64,000 nt of DNA from Candidatus Halobonum tyrrellensis G22 (GTDB taxonomy: Archaea; Halobacteriota; Halobacteria; Halobacteriales; Haloferacaceae), in assembly GCF_000495475.1 (NCBI RefSeq), contig NZ_ASGZ01000008.1, positions 55,069 through 119,068 on the forward strand, written 5' to 3'. The translations under genes were made by a program, and so were the position numbers. Positions 8,398-15,066 of this stretch are shown one piece after another; within the stretch, counting starts at the first letter, position 1; each line of letters begins with the position of its first letter. Under the pieces are notes generated by a model that made no database searches, had not been told where the DNA came from, and worked only from the letters and a program-made list of their open reading frames with translations.

Positions 8398-9093
8398 ATG
8401 AGCGTACCGAGCGGCGTGGAGGGGTTCGACCGGGTGGTCGACGGGGGGCTCCCCGAGGGACGGCTGTACGTCGTCTGTGGCCCGCCGGGCAGCGGGAAGA
8501 CGACGTTCTCCGCGCAGTTCATCGCCGCCGGTGCGACCGCCGACGAGCGGTGTCTGTTCATCAGCATGCACGAGAGCCGCGACGACATCGCTCGCGACAT
8601 GGCGGGCTACGAGTTCGGGTTCGACGACGCGCTCGACTCCGGGCGGGTGACGTTCCTCGACGCGTTCTCGTCGGACGGCCAGCGCTTCTTCGGCATGCCC
8701 GGCGACCGCCGCGACACGGGCAGCATCACCAACCGCATCACCTCGTTCGTCGACTCACGGGACGTCGACCGGGTGGTCATCGACTCCACGATGCTGTTGC
8801 GCTACTTCACCGACGACGACGACGGCACGATGATCCGGTTTCTCTCGGCGCTCAAGCGGACGGACGCGACCACGTTCCTCATCTCCGAGATGACCGACCC
8901 CAGGGCGTACGCCGACGAACACTACCTCGCACACGGCGTCGTGTTCTTCCACAACTACATGGACGACGGCGAGATGCGCCGCGGCGTCCAGGTGGTGAAG
9001 ATGCGCGGGAGGGACGTCGACACCGACATCCACGACCTGCGGTTCACCCCGGCGGGCCTCGTCGTCGACGCGCCGGAGACGGCGGCCCGGTGA
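8398..9093 (+). CDS. KaiC/RadA-like P-loop ATPase, single domain, next to che genes
   Basis: A 231-residue RecA-superfamily ATPase of the KaiC/GvpD/RAD55 type. It opens with GVEGFDRVVDGGLPEG, the usual KaiC entry, then Walker A GPPGSGKTT (residues 28-36), ISMHES, and a Walker B-like strand VDRVVIDS near residues 123-130. It has one ATPase domain, not the two of cyanobacterial KaiC, and is close in size to ArlH, the KaiC-like ATPase of the archaellum motor. However, it is not assigned as ArlH here because no arl genes are visible. A TTATACG box ~29 bases before the ATG fits a leaderless start. The stop overlaps the next ATG (TGATG), so the two are co-translated. Function unknown; context suggests signalling or taxis. 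Confidence 0.8.
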   Translation: MSVPSGVEGFDRVVDGGLPEGRLYVVCGPPGSGKTTFSAQFIAAGATADERCLFISMHESRDDIARDMAGYEFGFDDALDSGRVTFLDAFSSDGQRFFGMPGDRRDTGSITNRITSFVDSRDVDRVVIDSTMLLRYFTDDDDGTMIRFLSALKRTDATTFLISEMTDPRAYADEHYLAHGVVFFHNYMDDGEMRRGVQVVKMRGRDVDTDIHDLRFTPAGLVVDAPETAAR

Positions 9094-9533
9094 TGTACGA
9101 GGAGCGACTCGGGACCGACTGGACCGACATCTCGGACGACGAGGCCATCGACCGCGCGTTCGCGCTCGGGGTGGCGGCCGCGTTCGGCCACGAGGACCGC
9201 GTCGAGTTCGACCGCCTCCGGACGGCGCTCGACACCGCCTACGACCGGAGCATCATCGACTTGGCGTACGAGGAGGGTCGCGGGAAGGCCGAGGGGTTGC
9301 GCCGCGACGCCGACAGCGAGACCGACATCTGGGAGCACCTCGTCGGCGTGTCGGACGGGCGACCGACCGACCGAGGGGGCGACCCGGACACGGGGTCGGA
9401 GGACGGACCCGGCCCCGCCGGCGGGCGCCCGTCGCTGCTCGACCGGGCGGGTCTCTTGGAGGGCGGCGAGGAGATGGGGGCGCTCGGCCGACCGCCGTTG
9501 CTCGACCCGACCGACCGCGAGGACGACGAGTGA
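9093..9533 (+). CDS. Uncharacterised acidic protein coupled to KaiC-like ATPase
   Basis: A 146-residue acidic protein that I do not recognise. Residues 1-~85 look folded and mostly helical (WTDISDDEAIDRAFALGVAAAFG, then a segment with AYDRSIIDLAYEEGRGKAEG). The rest is a Gly/Asp/Pro-rich tail with two similar L-L-D-x-x-x-LL or PPLLDP pieces. No signal peptide or membrane segment. The ATG overlaps the stop of the upstream ATPase by one base, with a GTG one codon earlier as an alternative. The overlap implies a partner or accessory role for that ATPase. Conservation among haloarchaea should be checked before any function is given. Confidence 0.7.
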   Translation: MYEERLGTDWTDISDDEAIDRAFALGVAAAFGHEDRVEFDRLRTALDTAYDRSIIDLAYEEGRGKAEGLRRDADSETDIWEHLVGVSDGRPTDRGGDPDTGSEDGPGPAGGRPSLLDRAGLLEGGEEMGALGRPPLLDPTDREDDE

Positions 9534-9605
9534 CCTCCCCGAGTTCGACGGGGGGGACGGGCTTCATGGACAAAGGTTTTGACAGTTCGTTGCCTCCGTG
9601 CGGGT

Positions 9606-10238
9606 ATGTCGGAGGAGTCCCCGCTGCCCCTCGATAACCCACCCGAGGGGCGGAGCGTTCTCGTCGCCGGCCCTCCGATGACCGGGAAGTACGACCTGAT
9701 GTTCCGGCTGCTCGCGGACGCCGCCGACCGCGGGATCGTCATCACGACGGGCGACCCGGCGGAGACGGTGAGCGCCGACTTCGCCGAGGCCGCGGGCGTC
9801 CCCGCCGACGAGGTGGGCGTCGTCGACTGCGTCTCGAGACAGCAGGGGCTGTCCGTCGAGGACACCGAGCGGGTTCGGTACGTCTCCTCGCCCAAGAACA
9901 TCACCGAGATCGGGATGAAGTTCACCGACCTCTTCGAGGTGTTCCGCGAGTACGACGAGCCGGTGGCGGTCGGACTCCACTCGCTGTCACAACTGCTGAT
10001 GTTTCTCGACGCGCAGGACGTCTACCAGTTCGTCCAGGTGTTGACCTCCCAAGCCGAGAGCGAGGGGTGGTTCACGGTGGCGGTCATCGGGTCGACGATA
10101 CACGACGAGCGCACGCTCCACACGATGTACGAGCCGTTCGACACCGTGATCAACACCCGCGAGAACGAGGAGGACGGCACGCGCGAACTCCGCGTCCGCG
10201 ACCGGTCGCAGTCCTCGTCGACGTGGACCCCCTTCTGA
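9606..10238 (+). CDS. P-loop variant RecA/KaiC-like protein ('HTR-like' family)
   Basis: A 210-residue protein with a RecA-like layout: VLVAGPPMTGKYDLM (residues 18-32) in the Walker A place, then IVITTGDPAE, VGVVDCVSRQQG, and a final strand series ending in TELRV-type residues. The Walker A reads G-P-P-M-T-G-K-Y, with Tyr where Ser/Thr normally coordinates magnesium, so ATP hydrolysis is doubtful while nucleotide binding may remain. Such proteins are often labelled 'HTR-like' in haloarchaea; that name is from memory and does not mean it is a transducer. I chose the ATG at 9606 because a GTTTTGAC box lies ~29 bases upstream and the protein start is well formed. It follows the KaiC-like pair in the same direction after 72 bases. 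Confidence 0.75.
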   Translation: MSEESPLPLDNPPEGRSVLVAGPPMTGKYDLMFRLLADAADRGIVITTGDPAETVSADFAEAAGVPADEVGVVDCVSRQQGLSVEDTERVRYVSSPKNITEIGMKFTDLFEVFREYDEPVAVGLHSLSQLLMFLDAQDVYQFVQVLTSQAESEGWFTVAVIGSTIHDERTLHTMYEPFDTVINTRENEEDGTRELRVRDRSQSSSTWTPF

Positions 10239-10658
10239 ACCCGTACCCCTAGCTCCGTCCGTCCGGCGGACCGAACGTCTCCCACCCCCCAGCGACCCGG
10301 TTCGCGAGCGCCGACGGGACGGCTACCGCGCGGCCACGACGAAGATGGCGTCCACCCGCGCCGCGAACCGTTCGGTGCCCGTCCCCGACCAAGACGCCGC
10401 CGACTCCCGAGACCCGACAGTGGCTCGCACCCACGCCGGAGCGACGCGTATCGCGGCGTTCAGTCGCTCCGGGTCGGCCGCCTCGTGTCGTCGGTCACGT
10501 TCGCCGCCGTCACCGAAGCGTCACCTCTGCGACCGCGGGCAACCTCCGGCCGGAGAGTGCATCGAGCCGCGGGAGGGCGGAAAGTGAGACTAGCTCGCTC
10601 AATGGACGAGTTTCGATCCGGTCACATTGGTGTCGGAGAAACGGTTTTGACGCTACGG
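10239..10658. other. Intergenic stretch without recognisable gene
   Basis: About 420 bases between the P-loop variant gene and the RHH antitoxin gene. Open frames here are short, basic and Arg/Pro-rich and look like chance frames of GC-rich DNA. GC content falls toward the right end, which is the border of the small accessory patch. Confidence 0.5.
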
Positions 10659-10669
10659 CTGTAATACAG
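10659..10669. promoter_or_regulatory. Candidate operator of the RHH antitoxin
   Basis: CTGTAATACAG, an 11-base sequence with 5-base perfect arms around a central A, ends five bases before the antitoxin ATG. A GGTTTTGACG box about 30 bases before the ATG could be the TATA element. RHH antitoxins usually bind such dyads and repress their own operon. The assignment is by position and symmetry only. Confidence 0.4.
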
Positions 10670-10673
10670 ATGT

Positions 10674-10946
10674 ATGTCTAATACGGATACGGAGAACGGA
10701 GACGAGCCGGAGAAGCCGAACATCAACGTCCGATTGACCCGGACCTTCCTCGACGACATCGACACGACGTGGAAAGAAGAGGGATACAACAGCCGAAGCG
10801 AGTTCATCCGCGACGCGGTTCGTGACGCGGTCAAGCATCCTGACCTGACGCGCGAGAGTTGGAAGGAGATCGCCGCGGTCGAACACGCGCGCCGCACCGG
10901 AGACAGCGAGACGTTCGACCGGGACGAGATCCTCGGCGATGAGTGA
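10674..10946 (+). CDS. Ribbon-helix-helix antitoxin (CopG/ParD-like)
   Basis: A 90-residue RHH DNA-binding protein. Residues ~17-55 hold the RHH core: a short strand INVRLTRTFLDDID, then helix A and helix B in EEGYNSRSEFIRDAVRDAV, where SRSEFIRDAVR is the typical second-helix signature. The C-terminal ~35 residues (WKEIAAVEHARRTGDSETFDRDEILG) resemble toxin-wrapping tails of RelB/ParD antitoxins. The gene overlaps the first codons of a broken RelE/ParE toxin frame by eight bases (ATGAGTGA), the normal antitoxin-toxin layout. With the toxin inactive, this is an orphan antitoxin that may still regulate its own promoter or neutralise a related toxin elsewhere. Confidence 0.85.
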   Translation: MSNTDTENGDEPEKPNINVRLTRTFLDDIDTTWKEEGYNSRSEFIRDAVRDAVKHPDLTRESWKEIAAVEHARRTGDSETFDRDEILGDE

Positions 10947-11224
10947 CGGGGAGGAATGGACGTGGTAGTTTCGAGCGCCCGCGAAGCGAACCTACGACAA
11001 ACTCGACGACCACGCCCGGACTCGGATCACCGACAAACTGGACGAGATCGTACACGACCAGTGGCGCGACCCTGACGACTATCTCGAGCCGTTGACTGGC
11101 GCCCCTCTCGAAACTCCGCATCGGACAGTTCCGTCTCGGAGCGCTCTGTGACCACGACGAGCGGGTTCTCGACATCTATACGATCGAACGACGAGGCGGC
11201 GCGTACAAGCCTGGAGACGACTAA
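10939..11224 (+). pseudogene. Decayed RelE/ParE-family toxin
   Basis: The frame starts with ATG at 10939 (MSDGEEWTW) and meets a TAG at 10966. The same frame then continues with toxin-like sequence, AKRTYDKLDDHARTRITDKL and WRDPDDYLEPLTGAPL. A one-base insertion near 11110 shifts the frame, after which comes KLRIGQFRLGALCDHDERVLDIYTIERRG, the classic RelE/ParE C-terminal strands, ending at TAA 11222-11224. Restoring the stop and the frameshift would give a ~95-residue toxin, normal for the family. Two independent lesions argue for real decay instead of one sequencing error. RelE-type toxins cleave mRNA on the ribosome and ParE types inhibit gyrase; which type this was cannot be told. The antitoxin next to it is intact. 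Confidence 0.85.
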
Positions 11225-11498
11225 CTACCGGAGATGCGGCTCATGACGCTGTGAGTGGCAGCACTGATAGAGGGCTAAGAAATGCGAGTCTCCTCTTCCG
11301 CCATCCAGCAGAAGACGAGACTGCTATTCCCAATGCCTAGTCGTACTCCTCGATCCTAAAAGGGCGACTCCGAACAACACCGCATTACTCCCTGTGGAAA
11401 CTCGTATACTTTGTGACACTGTCGACCGGTGCCGATAGCAACTATCGGATACACTGGATCTATCATAGGCTCAATTCCACGTCACGGTTAGAAAACAA

Positions 11499-11747
11499 TT
11501 AGCTGCGCCGACGATAGAGTACGAGAACGAGTCCGATAATCCCCCCACCGATACAGAGTGCTGATAGAGCGTTGATCCCGGAACTGAAGGCGTCTTCACA
11601 ATCCACAGCTATCGATGGATCATCGTCGTACTCTGCGTGGCATTCTTGCACCTGTCGTTGGTTCCAAAACCCAATTACTCCTCCCACGAGAATCAGCCCG
11701 AGAAGGAGAATCACGTTCATATTATCCAAGAACCGTGAGCCGACCAT
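11499..11747 (-). CDS. Small two-helix membrane protein in AT-richer DNA
   Basis: An 82-residue protein with two predicted membrane helices, about residues 10-28 (NVILLLGLILVGGVIGFW) and 58-77 (INALSALCIGGGIIGLVLVLY), joined by a polar acidic loop with two Cys (QECHAEYDDD and VDCEDAF) that could form a disulfide outside. It ends in a basic YRRRS, so the C-terminus is likely cytoplasmic. It is not recognised. The DNA from about 11225 to 11900 is visibly richer in A and T than its surroundings and codon choice is less GC-biased, which suggests recent acquisition. The 274 bases between the broken toxin and this gene hold nothing recognisable. Confidence 0.55.
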   Translation of the reverse strand: MVGSRFLDNMNVILLLGLILVGGVIGFWNQRQVQECHAEYDDDPSIAVDCEDAFSSGINALSALCIGGGIIGLVLVLYRRRS

Positions 11748-12000
11748 GCTCTCAGAGCGTATCTAAAGTAAAAGTACTTTGTGCGTCGACAGGTCGTAAC
11801 TAGTACCGGCCGGACACCGTTCATTCTACTCAGTTCGCCGTTCAGATTCCGTGATGAGTGTTGACCTACTAGAGTTCGTCCACGCAGCCCCTCTATGCAG
11901 GCTGTAGTCCCCTCTTCCAATGGCGGGCGATTCGTATCGCGAGGATCGGTTTATCGACCGGACCGCCGCGTTTACCTCGCTGCCCACGAACCCCGAGCCG

Positions 12001-12333
12001 ATGGTCGAGTTCGACCCCGAGAAGTTCGACGACAAGTACGCCCACTACTTCGCCGAACTCCAGCGGGCGTACAAGAACGCCTTCGAGGAGATGAACGACG
12101 CGTACGACTCCGAACTGGTCCACGCGATCGACCAGCAGGTGCTCAACGAGTCGGAGCCGTTCTACGACGAGGAACGCGGGTTCCGGGTCGAGCTACCGGA
12201 GAACCCGGCCGACCGGCTGACCGCCGTCGTCGTCGACGACGAGAAGCTCGCGGCGACGCTCGACGAGTACGTCGAGACGATCGAACGACAGCTGTACGAC
12301 GCGTTCGACGTCGACCCGCCGGCCGAGGACTGA
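12001..12333 (+). CDS. Conserved haloarchaeal protein, possibly DUF5783
   Basis: A 110-residue acidic, helical protein starting MVEFDPEKFDDKYAHYFAELQRAYKNAFE, with no membrane segment and no known catalytic motif. I recall this opening as a small haloarchaeal family (DUF5783), but that name is from memory. An in-frame ATG at 11920 would add 27 residues. I prefer 12001 because conserved-looking sequence begins there and a CGTTTACC box sits ~28 bases upstream, the spacing seen at leaderless starts across this window. It precedes the NifU-like gene by 44 bases, but that gene has its own TATA-like box. Function unknown. Confidence 0.75.
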   Translation: MVEFDPEKFDDKYAHYFAELQRAYKNAFEEMNDAYDSELVHAIDQQVLNESEPFYDEERGFRVELPENPADRLTAVVVDDEKLAATLDEYVETIERQLYDAFDVDPPAED

Positions 12334-12377
12334 GCCGAGCACAAGGCATAAACCCGCCTACTGCCAACGAACGTGTA

Positions 12378-12761
12378 ATGAGCACCGACTCTCAGGAGGC
12401 GGACGACGACCTGCGCGAACGGGTCACGAACTTCCTGCGGCGGAACTTCCCGCAGATCCAGATGCACGGCGGGAGCGCGGCCATCCAGCACCTCGACCGC
12501 GAGTCGGGCGAGATCCACATCGCGCTCGGCGGCGCGTGTTCGGGCTGCGGCATCTCGCCGATGACGATCCAGGCGATCAAGTCGCGGATGACCAAGGAGA
12601 TCCCCGAGATCACCGAGGTCCACGCCGACACCGGCATGGGGTCGGGCGCGGACGGCGACCTCGGCGGGATGGGCCACTCGGGCGGCGACGGCATGTCGCC
12701 CTCCTTCCCCGGCGAGGGCGGCGACGGCGAGGAGGACGAGGGCCCGCAGGCCCCCTTCTGA
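12378..12761 (+). CDS. NifU C-terminal-like Fe-S scaffold protein
   Basis: A 127-residue NifU-domain protein involved in iron-sulfur cluster assembly or delivery. Residues ~10-80 form the Nfu fold: FLRRNFPQIQMHGGSAAIQHL, then the cluster-binding CxxC (Cys54, Cys57) in GGACSGCGISPMT, followed by the helix TIQAIKSRMTKEIPEI. The final ~45 residues are a Gly/Asp/Met-rich disordered tail ending in PQAPF, longer than the usual NifU C-domain. The ATG has GCATAAAC about 30 bases upstream, consistent with its own leaderless promoter. No other suf or isc genes are adjacent. Confidence 0.9.
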   Translation: MSTDSQEADDDLRERVTNFLRRNFPQIQMHGGSAAIQHLDRESGEIHIALGGACSGCGISPMTIQAIKSRMTKEIPEITEVHADTGMGSGADGDLGGMGHSGGDGMSPSFPGEGGDGEEDEGPQAPF

Positions 12762-12973
12762 GGCGACGCGCCGCTCGACGCCCCGATTTCTCCCGCTTTT
12801 CGCGCTCGTAGAGCCACAGCACCGCCGTTCTCGTCCGCCGCTCACGTCACCCGGGTCGCCGTCGTTCGCGTACCGTAAATCGAATACCGCGATACGAAAC
12901 CGGCGATCTCCCGTCGCCACCGAACGGTCGCCGCCGATGTCCGCCGTTCGTCGACCGGAACTACTATCGCGGA

Positions 12974-12987
12974 TTAGGCCGGCCTAA
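12974..12987. promoter_or_regulatory. Perfect 14-bp palindrome, candidate DtxR-family iron box
   Basis: TTAGGCCGGCCTAA, fully self-complementary, lies directly before the start of the iron-type binding lipoprotein, where a leaderless transcript would begin (coordinates within one base). TTAGG-n-CCTAA half-sites match the general form of DtxR/IdeR/SirR operators, and haloarchaea use DtxR-family iron repressors (Idr1/Idr2, SirR). A protein bound here would block initiation. Which regulator binds is an inference. Confidence 0.6.
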
Positions 12988-12992
12988 GATAC

Positions 12993-14252
12993 ATGCCAAC
13001 CGACGGTGAGGACGACGCGGGACCGACGCGGCGCGAGTACGTGAAGTACGGCGGCGCGGTCGTCGGCGCGGGACTGTTCGCCGGCTGTTCGAGCGACGCC
13101 GGCGGGTCGTCGACCCCGACCGACGCCGGGGCGACGGCGACGCCGACCGAAACGGACACCGCGACCGGGACGACGGCGTCGACCGGGACCGAGACGGCCG
13201 ACGGCGGGTCGTACTCGGTGACGATGTCGCCGATGGGGACGGTCGAGTTCGACGGCGTCCCGGAGACCGTACTCGCGGGCGGGACGAACTACATGGATGC
13301 GGCGGCGGCGGTCGGCCACGGCGACGCACTCGAGTCGGCCACCCACCCCACGTACGCCGTCCCGTCGCTGGAGTACTACTACGGGGCGCTCGACGTTCCG
13401 ACCGACTGGATCGACTTCACGGACGCCGGCGGGTACAACAAGGAGACGCTGTACGAACTCGACAGCGACGTCCACTTCGTCGACCCGGTGTACCTCTCGA
13501 CGGTCGACGGGTGGGGCGAGTCCGACGTCCGGGAAGTCGAGGAGAACGTGGGGCCGCTGTTCGGCAACATGTACAGCCGGAAACACCGCCAGCCGCCCGA
13601 GTCGTACGACGGCTCCTACGAATACTACACGGTCTGGGAGATGGCCGAGACGTACGCCGAACTGTTCCGCGAGACGGAGCGGTTCGCACAGTTACACCGG
13701 GTGCGCGAGGACCTCGTGAGCCACGTCGAGTCGAACCTCCCGCCGGAGGGCGAGCGGCCGCGGGCCGCGATGGTGTACCCCCGGGTCTCGGAGAACTCCT
13801 TTTACGTCCACAAACTCAACCAGCCGGGCTACTTCTTCGCGCACACCCGGCCGCTGGGCGCCGTCGACGTGTTCGCGGACATCGAGACCGACGAGTACGG
13901 CGGCAAACTCGTCGACTACGAGGCGATGCTCGAAACCGACCCGGACGTCATCGTCATGAACCACGGCATCTCCGGCTACTACGACGTCCCCGAGGTGAAG
14001 GCGGCCGTCGCCGACCACAGCGTCGGGTCGGAGCTGGCGGCCGTCGAAAACGACCGCTTCTACGCCTCGGGCAACCCGCGGCAGGGCCCGGTGATGAGCC
14101 TGTTCCAGTTGGAGATGACCGCCAAGCAGTTCTACCCCGAGCGGTTCGGCGAGTGGCCGGGCTACGCCGCCGACGGCTACCCGGAGATCCCCGAGGAGGA
14201 GCGACTGTTCGACCGGGAGCGGCTCGCGGCCGTCGTCGCGGGCGACGCCTGA
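12993..14252 (+). CDS. Tat-exported lipoprotein, iron/siderophore-type ABC substrate-binding protein
   Basis: A 419-residue periplasmic-binding-like protein of the Fe(III)/cobalamin type. The N-terminus has a Tat signal (TRREYVK, Arg13-Arg14) and a lipobox LFAGC with Cys32 as the lipid anchor, then a Thr/Ala/Gly-rich linker to ~residue 70 that tethers the domain outside the cell. The binding lobes show TVLAGGTNYMDAAAAVG near the start and DPDVIVMNHGISGYYDVPEVKAA, then FYASGNPRQGPVMSLFQLEMTAKQFYPE, typical of FepB/BtuF-like proteins. No permease or ATPase is adjacent, so it is an orphan receptor. The 14-base palindrome at its promoter suggests metal-dependent repression. Confidence 0.88.
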   Translation: MPTDGEDDAGPTRREYVKYGGAVVGAGLFAGCSSDAGGSSTPTDAGATATPTETDTATGTTASTGTETADGGSYSVTMSPMGTVEFDGVPETVLAGGTNYMDAAAAVGHGDALESATHPTYAVPSLEYYYGALDVPTDWIDFTDAGGYNKETLYELDSDVHFVDPVYLSTVDGWGESDVREVEENVGPLFGNMYSRKHRQPPESYDGSYEYYTVWEMAETYAELFRETERFAQLHRVREDLVSHVESNLPPEGERPRAAMVYPRVSENSFYVHKLNQPGYFFAHTRPLGAVDVFADIETDEYGGKLVDYEAMLETDPDVIVMNHGISGYYDVPEVKAAVADHSVGSELAAVENDRFYASGNPRQGPVMSLFQLEMTAKQFYPERFGEWPGYAADGYPEIPEEERLFDRERLAAVVAGDA

Positions 14253-14357
14253 GACGCTCCGACGACGTTCCCGCCGTCCCTCGCTCCCGCTCACGACGGC
14301 AACGTCCGCTCGGAACCGCCGGGAGGTTGAACATCCGGGCCAGCCGGCTCCCCGGAG

Positions 14358-14513
14358 ATGGTCGACCCGGCCGACGCCGTCAGCGTCGCGGTGGCGGTGG
14401 AGTTCGTCGTGATGGCTTCGATACTGCTCCTCGTGGTCCCGTTCCGGGTCGCGGCGCCGCTCGTCCCGCTCCTGTTGGCGTTTCTGGTCGCGCTCCACCT
14501 GTACCGCTCGTGA
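14358..14513 (+). CDS. Small two-helix membrane peptide (51 aa)
   Basis: ATG at 14358 to TGA at 14513 encodes 51 residues: MVDPADAVSVAVAVEFVVMA at the start, then almost wholly hydrophobic sequence forming two helices (about residues 8-28 and 32-48), with Arg30 in the turn and LHLYRS at the end. The composition is far more hydrophobic than chance frames here, which are usually Arg/Pro-rich. It lies alone between the binding lipoprotein and the amphi-Trp gene, in the same direction as both. The PLVPLLLAFLVALHLYRS end is typical of small haloarchaeal membrane proteins of unknown role. Supported by sequence only. Confidence 0.55.
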   Translation: MVDPADAVSVAVAVEFVVMASILLLVVPFRVAAPLVPLLLAFLVALHLYRS

Positions 14514-14590
14514 CCCGGACCGTTCCCGACCGCACCTCCCCACCCGACCGACCGAAAGGGATAGCACGGTTCGGGTCTTCCCCGCTGCCG

Positions 14591-14914
14591 ATGGACGACA
14601 CGACAGACGCGGCCGACTCTGCGGACGCGGAGGAGACGGGCGAGACGGAACGGACGGTCATCCGCGGCGGCCGCGACTTCGAGACGGAGTACCGACTCGG
14701 CGCGGAGGAGACGGGGGAGTTCCTGATCGCCCTCGGCGAACAGCTCCGCGACGACGACGAACTCACCATCGTCGGCGACGACTGGGAGCTCCCGTTCGCG
14801 TTCGGCGAACCCGCGGGGGTCGAGATCGAGTTCGAGGGGGTCGGCGAGCGGGAACTGGAGATCGAGATCGAACTCCCCGGCCGGAGCGAGGAGTCCGGCC
14901 CGACGGTGGAGTAG
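14591..14914 (+). CDS. amphi-Trp domain protein
   Basis: A 107-residue acidic protein with the amphi-Trp domain: after ~30 polar residues come ETEYRLGAEETGEFLIALGEQLRDDDELTIVGDDWELPFAFG and then paired strands VEIEFEGVGERELEIEIELP. The family is named for amphipathic strands with a conserved Trp, and its biochemical role is unknown. Here the conserved Trp is in DDWELPF, while the last strand ends in ELP where many members have a second Trp. I chose the ATG at 14591, the only in-frame Met before the domain. It stands alone between a small membrane peptide and a larger membrane protein. Confidence 0.8.
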   Translation: MDDTTDAADSADAEETGETERTVIRGGRDFETEYRLGAEETGEFLIALGEQLRDDDELTIVGDDWELPFAFGEPAGVEIEFEGVGERELEIEIELPGRSEESGPTVE

Positions 14915-15066
14915 GCCGAGCCGAACCGATTCGGTTCGAATCGAGCCGATCCCGAAAACGACCGGGGGTTCGGGAGGGCTGTCGGCCCACCGCGGCCGGC
15001 CCGGCCGTCCCCGGGTCGTAGCGGGTAACTATCTATGTCCCTCCCGGCGGCCTACCCACCGCACTC

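Noticed and set aside
8398..9093. Assignment of the KaiC-like ATPase as ArlH
   Set aside because: Size and fold fit, but no arlI, arlJ or other archaellum genes flank it, and the opening resembles general KaiC/GvpD proteins; left unassigned.
10345..10587. 80-codon frame left of the antitoxin gene
   Set aside because: Ser/Arg/Pro-rich, no hydrophobic core, no promoter at its ATG; judged a chance frame.
11920..12000. Upstream start for the DUF5783-like protein
   Set aside because: The added 27 residues are not conserved-looking and span two TATA-like boxes; the start at 12001 fits a leaderless transcript.
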